Shown: positions 17,036 through 25,708 of the stretch, piece after piece
How positions within the stretch are numbered: the stretch's first letter is position 1
Layout: each line of letters begins with the position of its first letter
Source: Rossellomorea arthrocnemi
GTDB lineage: Bacteria > Bacillota > Bacilli > Bacillales > Bacillaceae_B
DNA length: 64,000 nt
Direction of reading: 5' to 3'
NCBI RefSeq assembly: GCF_904424705.1
Contig: NZ_CAJGBF010000018.1
Location: forward strand, 1 to 64,000
Made by a program: the position numbers and the translations under genes
Notes under the pieces: model-generated
The model's database searches: none
What the model saw: only the letters and a program-made list of their open reading frames with translations
Told to the model about the DNA's origin: nothing

Positions 17036-18166
17036 TTACACATTTTGATAAGCAATGTTCCCATTCACAAATGTCATCATGGGCTTGGCCATGAAGTGGA
17101 ATGGATGATGGCTCCATAGGACTAAGTCAGCATCTTTATTGACTTCGATACTACCGATCCGATCAGACACACCAAGGTTTCTTGCTGGCAGGATGGTGAT
17201 CCCTTCCAAGGCTTTATGTTCATCCAATCCTTCGCGCACAGCAATCGCTGCACACATATTCAAGTATTGAATAGGGGTGTAAGGATGATCGGTCGTCACT
17301 GAGACTTCCACACCGGCTTCCGTCAATTTTTGATATGTGAGCCAGCTCTTGTTTTTAAGCTCTACTTTCGATCGTCTTGTAAAAGTTGGCCCGACGGAAA
17401 CTTTTAGTTTTTTTCCTTTGAGTTCTTCTGATATCAGGTGACCCTCCGTGCAATGTTCAATTCGAAGGTCCAGGTTGAATTCTTCTGCAAAACGTACGGC
17501 GGATAGTATGTCATCTGCACGGTGAGCATGTATTCGAACGGGGATTTCCCGCTTTAATGCAGATACTAGCGGTGCTACTCTCAGTTCCTCCGGTTGATCA
17601 CAATATTTAGCCGAAAAGAAAGCTTCCCTGAGCATTCCCATAATCCCCATTCTCGTGATGGAATCATTATTGCCATTACTATGGATCCGTTTCGGGTTCT
17701 CTCCCAACGCGATCTTCAATCCGGAGGTTTCCTTAATAATCATGGATTGAATATTGGAGCCGAAGGTTTTAATGACAGAGGTAGTCCCACCGATCACGTT
17801 CGCGCTTCCCGGCATGACATTTACGGTGGTGACCCCATATTGAAGGGCATCTTTGAAACCGGGATCCAATGGATAAACCCCATCGAAGGCACGAATATGA
17901 GGCGTCATCGGTTCAATCGTTTCATTGGCATCATTACCTGCCCAGCCGGTGCCTTCATCATAAAGACCTAAATGGGTATGGCAGTCTATGAAGCCGGGGA
18001 ACAGGAATTTTCCATGACAATCATAAATGGTGGTATGCTGATATCCATCTGCCTTATGAGGTAGTATTTGTTTGATTATTCCGTCTTCTATGAGTAAAGA
18101 GCCGTTTTGGATGGGCTTTGATGTAATGGGGTAGATGGTTACGTTTTTTAAAAGTATAGAAGTCAT
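17036..18166 (-). CDS. metal-dependent amidohydrolase
   Basis: A 376-residue member of the amidohydrolase superfamily (imidazolonepropionase-like). Metal ligands are visible in FPGFIDCHTHLG, in RIHAHRADD, in RIEHCTEGH and in the Asp of VTTDHPYTP; the C-terminus returns to the small beta domain (DADLVLWSHHPF). GAAAGGA lies before the ATG at 18166. It is transcribed after, but about 60 bases away from, the DedA gene. The substrate is unknown. Confidence 0.85.
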   Translation of the reverse strand: MTSILLKNVTIYPITSKPIQNGSLLIEDGIIKQILPHKADGYQHTTIYDCHGKFLFPGFIDCHTHLGLYDEGTGWAGNDANETIEPMTPHIRAFDGVYPLDPGFKDALQYGVTTVNVMPGSANVIGGTTSVIKTFGSNIQSMIIKETSGLKIALGENPKRIHSNGNNDSITRMGIMGMLREAFFSAKYCDQPEELRVAPLVSALKREIPVRIHAHRADDILSAVRFAEEFNLDLRIEHCTEGHLISEELKGKKLKVSVGPTFTRRSKVELKNKSWLTYQKLTEAGVEVSVTTDHPYTPIQYLNMCAAIAVREGLDEHKALEGITILPARNLGVSDRIGSIEVNKDADLVLWSHHPFHFMAKPMMTFVNGNIAYQNV

Positions 18167-18229
18167 AAAGTATCCTTTCGTAAGACTTGTTTGCTTCTTA
18201 TTCTAAACAATTTTATATAAAAAAAGAAG

Positions 18230-18829
18230 TTAATCCATCCTTTTATTTCTTCTATTGGAATAAATCAAATACATTAATGTCGAGAAAACAGCAATTAAAC
18301 TGAGTGGTTTAATATAGCGCGTCCCGATGACTTCGATATGCTCCCAATGCGTTCCGAGCTCCATCCCGATGATCATGAATAATAATGTCCAGGGAAGCAT
18401 GGCAGCAAAGGTATAGAGGCTGAAAGTGGAAAGAGGCATGCGACTGATTCCGGCGGGAATACTGATCGCATGGCGTACGATAGGAATAAAACGAGCTGTG
18501 AAGATGACAATGGTTCCATGCTTCTCGAACCATTGCTCGGCAGCCACAATATGTTTTGGATGTATAAGCAAGTATTTTCCGTATTTTTCAAAGAACGGTC
18601 TTCCCCCATAATAACCAAGCCAGTAAAGAAAGATTTGAGCAACAGTCCCGCCGATGATCCCGCTTAAGAAGGCTCCGATAAATGTAAGTTTGCCTGTACT
18701 GACCATAAAGCCTGCATAGCTTAGGACCAACTCACTGGGAATGACTTCAATCATCAGTGCGAGTGAAACCCCTGCATAACCCAAATCGGTTAGAAATGTA
18801 AGAATTTGCAAAACCCATTCATGGTTCAT
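18230..18829 (-). CDS. DedA-family membrane protein
   Basis: The 199-residue protein has the DedA features: ELVLSYAGFMVSTGKL, GGTVAQIFLYWLGYYGGRPF and the conserved TARFIPIVRHAISIPAGISR. DedA proteins (for example UptA of Bacillus) have been implicated in returning undecaprenyl phosphate across the membrane. The start is 10 bases after the stop of uppP, with AGGAGG within the gap, so the two form one operon. That placement supports a carrier-lipid role for this DedA, as inference. Confidence 0.85.
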   Translation of the reverse strand: MNHEWVLQILTFLTDLGYAGVSLALMIEVIPSELVLSYAGFMVSTGKLTFIGAFLSGIIGGTVAQIFLYWLGYYGGRPFFEKYGKYLLIHPKHIVAAEQWFEKHGTIVIFTARFIPIVRHAISIPAGISRMPLSTFSLYTFAAMLPWTLLFMIIGMELGTHWEHIEVIGTRYIKPLSLIAVFSTLMYLIYSNRRNKRMD

Positions 18830-18839
18830 TTTTTTCCTC

Positions 18840-19619
18840 CTACATGAATCCTGAGTATTGAAGAATGAGAATCAATAAACCCAGTGCCCATACATAATAC
18901 GAAAATATTTTGAGTGAATGCTTTTTCAGGAAATTCACCATGGTGACGATAGCGAAGTAGCCGAATACGGCTGCACTAACCGTTCCGATGACTAGGCTTG
19001 AGAATGATATAGCTTCAATATGGCCACTGAGCATTTCTTTTCCTTGAAGAACAATTCCTCCGAGAATGGCTGGTGTGGAAAGGAGAAATGAAAAATAAGC
19101 AGCGGTTTCCCTGTCGAGCTTCCTGAATAATCCTGCGGCTATTGTCAATCCGGATCTCGATAGTGCAGGGAAGATGGCTGCAGCTTGAAAGCTCCCGATC
19201 ACCACTGCGTCAGTGTATGAAATATCTTCCAGTTTTTTGTAGCCATTTTTCACTCCGTCTGCCCAATACATGATGCATCCTGTTGCGATGAATTCCCAGC
19301 CGATGGTGGATCCGGTCTTAGAGATGGAGTCGAAAAAGTCCTCGAACATAAAGCCGACAATGACAGCAGGGATCGTGCCGATGATGAGGATCCAGGATAA
19401 TTTGCTAAAGGGGTGTCTTATCATGTGAAAAAGTTCCTTTTGATACACTACGAGAACAGCAATCAATGTCCCGATATGAAGCATGGTATCAAGGAAAAGT
19501 CCGGCTTCCTCCAGTCCAAACGCCATTCTTCCTAGAAACAGATGACCTGTACTTGAAATAGGAAGGAATTCGGTTAAACCTTGTATGATTCCAAGAATGA
19601 ATGCTTCCAACTTACTCAT
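18840..19619 (-). CDS. uppP: undecaprenyl-diphosphatase (BacA/UppP)
   Basis: UppP removes a phosphate from undecaprenyl pyrophosphate, recycling the carrier for wall synthesis; it also confers bacitracin tolerance. The 259-residue protein has the first motif TEFLPISSTGHLFLGRM (about 16-32) and the second PALSRSGLTIAAGLFR, with eight membrane helices. AAAGGTCGTGAT lies before the ATG. It is the first gene of a two-gene operon with dedA. The family length (about 265) fits a complete protein. Confidence 0.95.
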   Translation of the reverse strand: MSKLEAFILGIIQGLTEFLPISSTGHLFLGRMAFGLEEAGLFLDTMLHIGTLIAVLVVYQKELFHMIRHPFSKLSWILIIGTIPAVIVGFMFEDFFDSISKTGSTIGWEFIATGCIMYWADGVKNGYKKLEDISYTDAVVIGSFQAAAIFPALSRSGLTIAAGLFRKLDRETAAYFSFLLSTPAILGGIVLQGKEMLSGHIEAISFSSLVIGTVSAAVFGYFAIVTMVNFLKKHSLKIFSYYVWALGLLILILQYSGFM

Positions 19620-19834
19620 TTTTTATCACGACCTTTCTGCACGTGTAAGGACAAACTCCTCTTTTACTACGTATATTCCTGTCTGCCCGGTTTCATGAAG
19701 AATGTCCACAAGTAATAAAAGATTCAACAAAGAAATCAATTCCGGATGAAACTTTATGGCCATTAGTACGTAAATATATAGAAGGATACATTTAAAGTGT
19801 CAGCTATAGTCAGTTTATACAGGGAGGAAATAAC

Positions 19835-20158
19835 ATGCCGACTAAAGACGAAAGAATGATGGCAGCTCTTATTTATATCTTAAGCTTCTTCACAGTGTTC
19901 ATAGGGCCCTTAGTCATCTGGATCGTAAAGAAGGACGAATCTGAATTTGTAGACTTCCATGGGAAGGAATATTTCAATTTTCTCATTTCATATGCCGTTT
20001 ACGGGTTCGCAAGTACTATTCTGATGGTGGTACTGATCGGATTTGTATTGGCTCCGATCGTAGGTGTCCTTGCTCTGGTCTTCACCATCCTTGGAGCCGT
20101 AAAAGCATACGAAGGAGATTATTACAGAATTCCAACGGTCTTTCGACTACTAAAATAG
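19835..20158 (+). CDS. DUF4870 membrane protein
   Basis: A 107-residue protein with three membrane helices and the DUF4870 signature (TKDERMMAALIYILSF at the N-terminus, VDFHGKEYFNFLISY in the middle and a C-terminal KAYEGDYYRIP). Function unknown. GGGAGGAAAT precedes the ATG, and a terminator follows directly. Confidence 0.85.
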   Translation: MPTKDERMMAALIYILSFFTVFIGPLVIWIVKKDESEFVDFHGKEYFNFLISYAVYGFASTILMVVLIGFVLAPIVGVLALVFTILGAVKAYEGDYYRIPTVFRLLK

Positions 20159-20162
20159 CAAA

Positions 20163-20203
20163 GAAAGAACTCATGGGCGTATCATGGGTTCTTTTTCTTT
20201 TTT
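20163..20203 (+). terminator. terminator of the DUF4870 gene
   Basis: AAAGAACTCATG pairs with CATGGGTTCTTT around GGCGTAT and is followed by TTCTTTTTT. Confidence 0.9.
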
Positions 20204-20291
20204 GGGAACTGAAGTGGCTTAATGAGTTGACAAAAAATTCATTCACTTTATAATTTTATAAAACTATTATCTCTAAAAAGGAGGATGTGTT

Positions 20292-21287
20292 TTGACTAGG
20301 ATTGATAATAAAGAAAGACTGCTAAAGCTGATGAGTATCCTGAGGGAAGAAACGGACGAAGATCACGAGTTGAACATGGATGAAATCATTCTGAACTTTA
20401 AGCAGACATATGGATCGGAACTGAAGCTAAACAAAAATTCATTAAAAGATGACCTGCATCACCTCATCCGGCAAGGATTCGATGTCACCATCAACCAGGA
20501 AAAGGACGGACTTCCCAAATATTACAGCCATCAGTATCGGTTGTTCGAGTTATATGAACTTCGTATGCTCATTGATGCAGTTGTCGCTGCCAAATTCATT
20601 ACAAAGAAGGAAACGAGGCAGCTGACAGGGAAAATAAAGAAGCTGACAAGTCATCATCAGGGGAAGAAATTACATAATGAAATTCAAATTGATTCTTCCA
20701 TAAAGAGTGAAAGTCCTTTTAATCGCCGCATGATCCATGATATCCATGAGGCGATTGCAGAACGCAGGATGATTACGTTCCAATACGGGCGTTATGATGT
20801 CCACAAACAGTTTAACCTTAGTCATAAGGGCAGGCTTTATAAGGTAAAACCATATGCTCTCGCGTGGGCGAATGATTTCTATTACCTCATCGCCCATTAT
20901 TTCGAAGCTGACGAAATCCGTCACTACCGAGTGGATCGACTCCGGCATGTTGATGCCCTTTCGGAAACCTTTCCATATGAACCTTTTGATGTTTCCAAGT
21001 ACGTTCAATCCACCTTTCATATGTTTGCAGGGGATGAAGAATGGATCAAGATAAAGCTTCATAATAACCTTATCAATGTGATGATCGATAAGTTTGGAAA
21101 AAATGTTAATATACAAAGGGAAGGAGAAAATCATTTTATTTTATCAACAAAAGCCAGAGTGAGCACCGGACTCATAAATTGGATCTTCACGTTTGGAAGT
21201 CAGGCGAAGGTGATTTCTCCTCCTTCACTTGTCGAGACCGTAAAAACGGAAGTGAATAAGCTGCATTCATTATACTTTGAGGAATAA
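20292..21287 (+). CDS. WYL-domain transcriptional regulator
   Basis: A 331-residue regulator with an N-terminal winged helix (about 1-75) and a WYL domain at 145-235 (YALAWANDFYYLIAHYFEA, RHYRVDRLRHV), followed by the WCX C-terminal part. WYL domains sense ligands, often nucleotides or single-stranded nucleic acid. The TTG start follows AAAAGGAGGA. It is a single-gene unit closed by a terminator; no defence or phage genes are next to it, so its targets are unclear. Confidence 0.85.
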   Translation: MTRIDNKERLLKLMSILREETDEDHELNMDEIILNFKQTYGSELKLNKNSLKDDLHHLIRQGFDVTINQEKDGLPKYYSHQYRLFELYELRMLIDAVVAAKFITKKETRQLTGKIKKLTSHHQGKKLHNEIQIDSSIKSESPFNRRMIHDIHEAIAERRMITFQYGRYDVHKQFNLSHKGRLYKVKPYALAWANDFYYLIAHYFEADEIRHYRVDRLRHVDALSETFPYEPFDVSKYVQSTFHMFAGDEEWIKIKLHNNLINVMIDKFGKNVNIQREGENHFILSTKARVSTGLINWIFTFGSQAKVISPPSLVETVKTEVNKLHSLYFEE

Positions 21288-21288
21288 T

Positions 21289-21328
21289 AAGCGCTGACCC
21301 TTAACTTTTGGGGATCAGTGCTTTTTTT
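21289..21328 (+). terminator. terminator of the WYL regulator gene
   Basis: AAGCGCTGACCC and GGGGATCAGTGCTT pair, followed by TTTTTT. Confidence 0.85.
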
Positions 21329-21415
21329 AAACGTACTGAAGAAACTTCAAAAAAAAATTGAACGAATCTCCTCTACCGCCGTCTTACCTATGGAGAGCAA
21401 AAGGAGGAAGAAGAA

Positions 21416-21631
21416 ATGAATGAATTACAACAATCTTTACAATCAATCAATTGGGGACTTATTGCTCCGGTCATCGTTATTCAATGCATTCTCATTGTGG
21501 CGGCCGTGATCGATTTAATCCGTAATAAGTCAACAAATGGTCCAAAATGGCTTTGGGTATTTATCATCCTGTTCATTCATATTATTGGACCGGTTATTTA
21601 CTTCATTTTTGGAAGGAGGCAAAATGGATGA
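21416..21631 (+). CDS. PLDc_N small membrane protein, YxlE-like
   Basis: This 71-residue protein has two membrane helices and the PLDc_N pattern (VIDLIRN, then WLWVFIILFIHIIGPVIYFI and FGRR). In B. subtilis the related YxlE is encoded with YxlF and YxlG behind the SigY sigma factor; here the same E-F-G order occurs without sigY, yxlC or yxlD. AAGGAGGAAG precedes the ATG; the stop overlaps the ABC ATPase start by 4 bases. Confidence 0.85.
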   Translation: MNELQQSLQSINWGLIAPVIVIQCILIVAAVIDLIRNKSTNGPKWLWVFIILFIHIIGPVIYFIFGRRQNG

Positions 21632-22530
21632 ACGTTTTGGAAGTAATTTCTTTAAAGAAGCGATATAAAGAAAAGGATGCAGTGAAAAACATTTCCTTCC
21701 AGCTGAAGCAAGGGGCTTGTACAGCTCTCCTTGGTCCTAATGGTGCAGGGAAAACGACGACTTTAAATATGCTTGCCGGGTTATTGAAACCAACCGGAGG
21801 TACTATCAAAACAAACGAATCTACTAAAGATATCCGGGAAATGATCGGATTTTTGCCCCAATATCCAGCATTTTTTGAGTGGATGACGGGAAAGGAATTT
21901 CTGGTTTTCTCCGGTGAAATTTCAGGAATGACAAGAGGAGGTTCACAGGAGCGAGCGGATGAACTGATCACTTTAGTCGGTTTAAAAGAGGGGGGGGATC
22001 GAAAAGTAGGTCAGTATTCAGGTGGGATGAAGCAAAGATTAGGGATTGCTCAAGCACTTATTCATAAGCCTAAACTCATCATCCTGGACGAACCGGTATC
22101 AGCCTTGGATCCTTTCGGCAGAAGGGAAGCTCTTGAATTATTAAGGACGTTAAAGAAAGAAACGACGATTCTTTTTTCGACTCATATATTAAACGATGCA
22201 GAACAAATATGTGATGATGTGCTGTTTTTGAATGACGGGGTGCTAATTGAGCAAGGGGCGATCCGGGAAGTGAAGGCAAGGCATCATCATTTGAGGTTGA
22301 TATTGCATTTTAATGAAGATTGTAAAAAGTATGCACGTTTTTTAATGGAGAAAAATTGGATCCATCATATGGTTTCAGATGGGAATCGGCTAACCTTTGA
22401 AGTAAGTGACCTGGAACGGGATAGGTCCAGGATATTTTCTCTGATTTCTGAAAATGGTTGGGGAGTGACTAAACTTGAAAGTAGTGAACTAAGTCTAGAA
22501 GAAGTCTTTATGGAGGTGATGAAAAAGTGA
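21628..22530 (+). CDS. ABC transporter ATP-binding protein, YxlF-like
   Basis: A 300-residue ABC ATPase with Walker A GPNGAGKT (37-44), Q-loop, signature YSGGMKQRLGIAQAL and Walker B LIILDEPVSALDPFGRRE, then about 90 residues specific to the exporter type. The ATG at 21628 (ATGA overlap) follows GGAGGC. It is the energy-coupling partner of the permease that follows and overlaps it by 4 bases. The exported substrate is unknown; in B. subtilis the operon is linked to SigY, maintenance and possibly toxic peptide resistance. Confidence 0.9.
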   Translation: MNVLEVISLKKRYKEKDAVKNISFQLKQGACTALLGPNGAGKTTTLNMLAGLLKPTGGTIKTNESTKDIREMIGFLPQYPAFFEWMTGKEFLVFSGEISGMTRGGSQERADELITLVGLKEGGDRKVGQYSGGMKQRLGIAQALIHKPKLIILDEPVSALDPFGRREALELLRTLKKETTILFSTHILNDAEQICDDVLFLNDGVLIEQGAIREVKARHHHLRLILHFNEDCKKYARFLMEKNWIHHMVSDGNRLTFEVSDLERDRSRIFSLISENGWGVTKLESSELSLEEVFMEVMKK

Positions 22531-23303
22531 AAATTGGTTGGGTATTATTCAGAAAAGAAATATTGGAGCATATACGTAATTATAAAGTGATCTGGATGCC
22601 GATCGTTTTCATTTTATTTGGATTGACGGAACCATTAACGGCTTATTACCTGCCGGAAATAGTACAATCAGTAGGGGACTTACCTGAAGGTACGGTTATA
22701 TCCATTCCATCTCCTTCATCGGGTGAAGTATTATTGTCCATTATGAGCCAATTCAGCACATTTGGCGTACTTGTCATCGTGTTAGGCTTTATGGGAACGG
22801 TAGCAGGGGAAAGAAAAAACGGTAATGCTGTTATGGTGCTTGTGAAACCTGTTCCCTATACATCCTATATTTATTCCAAGTGGTTAGCTGCATTAGTGCT
22901 GGTGTGGGTTTCTTACAGCCTTGGGATGTTATCCGGCTTGTACTACATCAATATATTATTTGATGGCATTGACTTCAACACGTTCATACAGGGGTTCTTG
23001 GTTTACGGTTTATGGCTGACCTTTATCATGACATTGGTGATTTTCTTCAGCAGCTTAGTGCAAACGCCGGGTCTATCTGCATTTTATACGATCGGATCAA
23101 CCATACTGATAACCTTATTCTCAGGGTATATGACCAAAATATTAAAATGGTCGCCGGGACAGCTGACCAACTATGTAAACGACCTGATCCTGCATGAGCG
23201 ATGGACAGAAAACCTTTCAGGAACGTTTGTTCTCACCTCAATATTGTGCTTGTCCATACTCCTCATCACACCGATTCTCTCAAGGAAGATAGAACTGAGC
23301 TGA
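22527..23303 (+). CDS. ABC transporter permease, YxlG-like
   Basis: A 258-residue permease of the ABC-2 type with about six membrane helices; the motif VLGFMGTVAGERKNGNAVMV and the VKPVPYTSYIYSKW loop are typical of the NatB/YxlG group. The GTG start at 22527 overlaps the ATPase stop. No terminator is clear before the next operon. Confidence 0.85.
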   Translation: MKIGWVLFRKEILEHIRNYKVIWMPIVFILFGLTEPLTAYYLPEIVQSVGDLPEGTVISIPSPSSGEVLLSIMSQFSTFGVLVIVLGFMGTVAGERKNGNAVMVLVKPVPYTSYIYSKWLAALVLVWVSYSLGMLSGLYYINILFDGIDFNTFIQGFLVYGLWLTFIMTLVIFFSSLVQTPGLSAFYTIGSTILITLFSGYMTKILKWSPGQLTNYVNDLILHERWTENLSGTFVLTSILCLSILLITPILSRKIELS

Positions 23304-23407
23304 CGTCATGTCACCAGCTTTCCCCAGAAGAGGGACGGACCTCATGACTAATGGAAAAGGATTTCGGTGTTTTATGTCGAATGGTGGTAGAAGAAGGAGG
23401 ATGATCA

Positions 23408-23629
23408 ATGAAAGTTCCTCGTTATACAAGTAAAGTAATTGAATTGTTTCAACAAGCTCATAAAGTGGCTGAAGTAAATCGCCATACAAGCATTCAAAGT
23501 ATTGATATATTCATAGGGGCTTCCCTTATGAAGAAAGGAACATTAATGGAAATGCATTACCTCGTTGAGCCCTATACAAATGAGCTGGAAAAATTGATAG
23601 GTAGACTTACTCCTGAACCGTTCTCCTGA
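23408..23629 (+). CDS. Clp_N-like N-terminal half of the split fusion
   Basis: The 73-residue product has a good site (GAAGGAGGATGAT) before the ATG. It reads KVIELFQQAHKVAEVNRHTS and so on, one Clp_N repeat of the kind used by ClpC to bind adaptors or substrates. It ends at a TGA (23627-23629) within the second copy of the 13-bp duplication. It is unlikely to be functional alone. Confidence 0.6.
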   Translation: MKVPRYTSKVIELFQQAHKVAEVNRHTSIQSIDIFIGASLMKKGTLMEMHYLVEPYTNELEKLIGRLTPEPFS

Positions 23630-23635
23630 ACCGTC
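23610..23635 (+). repeat. 13-bp tandem duplication causing a frameshift
   Basis: ctcctgaaccgt occurs at 23610-23621 and 23623-23634, a period of 13 with one mismatch in the 13th base. Thirteen is not a multiple of three, so it shifts the reading frame. Confidence 0.85.
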
Positions 23636-23663
23636 TTCCGGTGTACTGATCGAATATTTTTCT

Positions 23664-24296
23664 ATGCCTTTATCTTCCTATGCACGTCAAATATGGATTG
23701 CCTCGATAGACATCATGAACCAGTACAACCAAACTTTCCTGAATGAAGGGCATATAATAAAAGCCTTTTTTTCCCTTCTTTCAGAACAGCCACAGTTGAA
23801 ACAGGGAATGAAGGACCTTCCATGGAGAAGCATCCTTCAATCTGTTACTACTGCAAGAGATTTAACCGTGAATTTATTGAATAAAGATTGGAACAGTAAT
23901 GAAGACCTAAATGTTGAAATAAGAAATGTTCAATCATATGAGAAAGAAGATTTCCTGTCTTGGGTTGAAGATCAATTTGGAGAAAGCTGGTTCAAAACGT
24001 TAAGGAGCGCATTTCAATCATCCTCCGATTGCCTGCCGATTTTGAAAGCAGAAGAAAAAGGGAGATTGGTCGGGTTTGCTGCTTATGACGTTTACATGAA
24101 TAAGAAAGGCATATTCGGACCAATGGGGGTATTGCCTGAAGCCCGGTACCATGGAGTGGGAAAACGGCTCCTTTACGCTGCGTTACATGGAATGAAGCAA
24201 AGAGGATATATGTATGCTGTTTTAAAAGAAGCAGGACCCATTGAATTTTATGAGAAAACGTGCGACGCCAAATTGATACCTTTGGATCAATTATGA
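23664..24296 (+). CDS. GNAT acetyltransferase half of the split fusion
   Basis: This 210-residue frame has a second Clp_N-like repeat (SYARQIWIASIDIMNQYNQT, about 5-55) and a GNAT domain (about 85-200: IFGPMGVLPEARYHGVGKRL as the acetyl-CoA loop, then AGPIEFYEKTCDAKLI). The ATG at 23664 has no good ribosome site, consistent with the true start being in the upstream frame. Its stop overlaps the Nudix start (ATGA). Confidence 0.7.
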   Translation: MPLSSYARQIWIASIDIMNQYNQTFLNEGHIIKAFFSLLSEQPQLKQGMKDLPWRSILQSVTTARDLTVNLLNKDWNSNEDLNVEIRNVQSYEKEDFLSWVEDQFGESWFKTLRSAFQSSSDCLPILKAEEKGRLVGFAAYDVYMNKKGIFGPMGVLPEARYHGVGKRLLYAALHGMKQRGYMYAVLKEAGPIEFYEKTCDAKLIPLDQL

Positions 24297-24691
24297 GGCA
24301 TCGTGTAGGCATCATCCTCATTGAAGATGGCAAAATTGCTGTCATAAAAAGAATAAGGGATGGTTGCGTGTATTATGTAATCCCAGGGGGAGGTATGGAA
24401 GAAGGTGAATCAGAAATCGAAACGGCGATCCGGGAAGCTGAGGAGGAATTGGGGATCAACGTCCGGGATCTGAACATCGCGATGACCATCAGGCAAAATA
24501 GTACACATTCCTATTATTTTGTGGGAGAATATAGTGGTTTATTTGGTTCGGGTCAAGGTGAAGAATACGGTGTCGACAGGGGTAGAGGGAAATATATTCC
24601 CTGCTGGATACCTATAGGGGATTTGCCTGGTTTTCATTTATATCCTCGAGAAGTAAAACACTTTCTATTAAAGCATAAGGCAGGTGGGTAA
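24293..24691 (+). CDS. Nudix hydrolase
   Basis: A 132-residue Nudix enzyme; the box GGGMEEGESEIETAIREAEEELGI is complete across its halves (GX5EX7REUXEEXGU with REAEEELGI). It hydrolyses a nucleoside diphosphate derivative, substrate unknown. The ATG at 24293 overlaps the GNAT stop, with translational coupling. It is in one operon with the GNAT and patatin genes. Confidence 0.85.
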   Translation: MRHRVGIILIEDGKIAVIKRIRDGCVYYVIPGGGMEEGESEIETAIREAEEELGINVRDLNIAMTIRQNSTHSYYFVGEYSGLFGSGQGEEYGVDRGRGKYIPCWIPIGDLPGFHLYPREVKHFLLKHKAGG

Positions 24692-24695
24692 AAAG

Positions 24696-25571
24696 ATGAT
24701 GATCAACGAAACTGGCCTCGTTCTTGAAGGTGGCGGAATGAGGGGGATTTACACGGCGGGAGCGCTGGAATTTTTCCTAGAGAAAGGGATTGAATTCCCT
24801 TATGTAATCGGAGTTTCTGCAGGTGCATGCAATGCAGCATCCTATTTGTCCAAACAAAATGGACGCAACAAAAAGGTGAATGTGGATTTCATCCACGACC
24901 CTAAATATTTATCATGGCGGAACTACTGGAAAACAGGAGAATTATTCGGAATGGATTATGTCTTTGATGAAATACCGAACAAATTGGTTCCCTTCGATTA
25001 CAAAGCCTTTCATTCCAACGGAACGGAATTCGTTGTCGGGACAACGGACTGCCATACAGGGAAAGCAGCCTATTTCTCTAGAAACGACTATGGAGAAGAT
25101 CTTCTTACTATCATACGCGCATCAAGCTCTCTTCCATTTGTCGCTCCAATTGTTGAATTCGCATCACGCCACCTCCTTGATGGAGGAATAAGCGACCCGG
25201 TTCCCATCAAAAAAGCCGAGGAGGACGAGTTTAAGAAAAATGTTGTCATCCTGACTCGGAATAGGGGATATTATAAAAAGCCTTCCAGGTTTTCTTTTCT
25301 TGTGAGAAGAAAGTATCCTCAATATCCAGAGTTGCACAAAACGTTGATGAACCGATACATGCGTTACAATCAAACCATTAAGGAAATAGAAAGGAAAGAA
25401 CAAAATGGGGATGTTTTGATTATCCAGCCGCAGCATCCCTTAAAAGTAAGCCGGATTGAAAAAAATCCACAAAAGCTGGACGAATTGTACTGGCAGGGCT
25501 ACCATGACGCAGAATCAAAATTGACGCAGTTGGTCAAATGGAACCGGTCAGGCAGTCTGGTCCATTCTTAA
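24696..25571 (+). CDS. patatin-like phospholipase
   Basis: A 291-residue member of the bacterial patatin family (YqhO/RssA group) with the oxyanion GGGMRGIYTAG, the nucleophile elbow GVSAGACN and the catalytic aspartate in LLDGGISDPVP. It probably hydrolyses acyl esters of phospholipids. The ATG at 24696 lies 7 bases after GGTGGG; a GTG at 24684 is less likely. A long terminator follows. Confidence 0.85.
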   Translation: MMINETGLVLEGGGMRGIYTAGALEFFLEKGIEFPYVIGVSAGACNAASYLSKQNGRNKKVNVDFIHDPKYLSWRNYWKTGELFGMDYVFDEIPNKLVPFDYKAFHSNGTEFVVGTTDCHTGKAAYFSRNDYGEDLLTIIRASSSLPFVAPIVEFASRHLLDGGISDPVPIKKAEEDEFKKNVVILTRNRGYYKKPSRFSFLVRRKYPQYPELHKTLMNRYMRYNQTIKEIERKEQNGDVLIIQPQHPLKVSRIEKNPQKLDELYWQGYHDAESKLTQLVKWNRSGSLVHS

Positions 25572-25574
25572 ATT

Positions 25575-25640
25575 GAACGCGAGGGGTTAACTGACGACTC
25601 ATTTGTTAATGAGAGTTCTGGTAATCCCTCGCGTTTTCCT
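25575..25640 (+). terminator. terminator after the patatin gene
   Basis: AACGCGAGGGGTTA pairs with TAATCCCTCGCGTT, followed by TTCC; a second internal hairpin fills the loop. Confidence 0.75.
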
Positions 25641-25708
25641 GACATATGTTCTTTTTATGGAATATACACATACATATGATAGAGATTCCTTGAAAGGACG
25701 AGCATTTC

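Larger units (their letters stand above)
23408..24296 (+). pseudogene. Clp_N-GNAT fusion gene split by a 13-bp duplication
   Basis: Two frames join into one 291-residue protein if a 13-bp tandem copy (ctcctgaaccgt repeated at 23610-23621 and 23623-23634) is removed: the frame then reads LTPEPSSGVLIEYFSMPLSS without a stop. The N-terminal half holds two Clp_N-type helical repeats, the C-terminal half a GNAT acetyltransferase. I read this as a recent frameshift. The second ORF may still be made from its own start at 23664, or slippage could restore the fusion. Confidence 0.7.
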
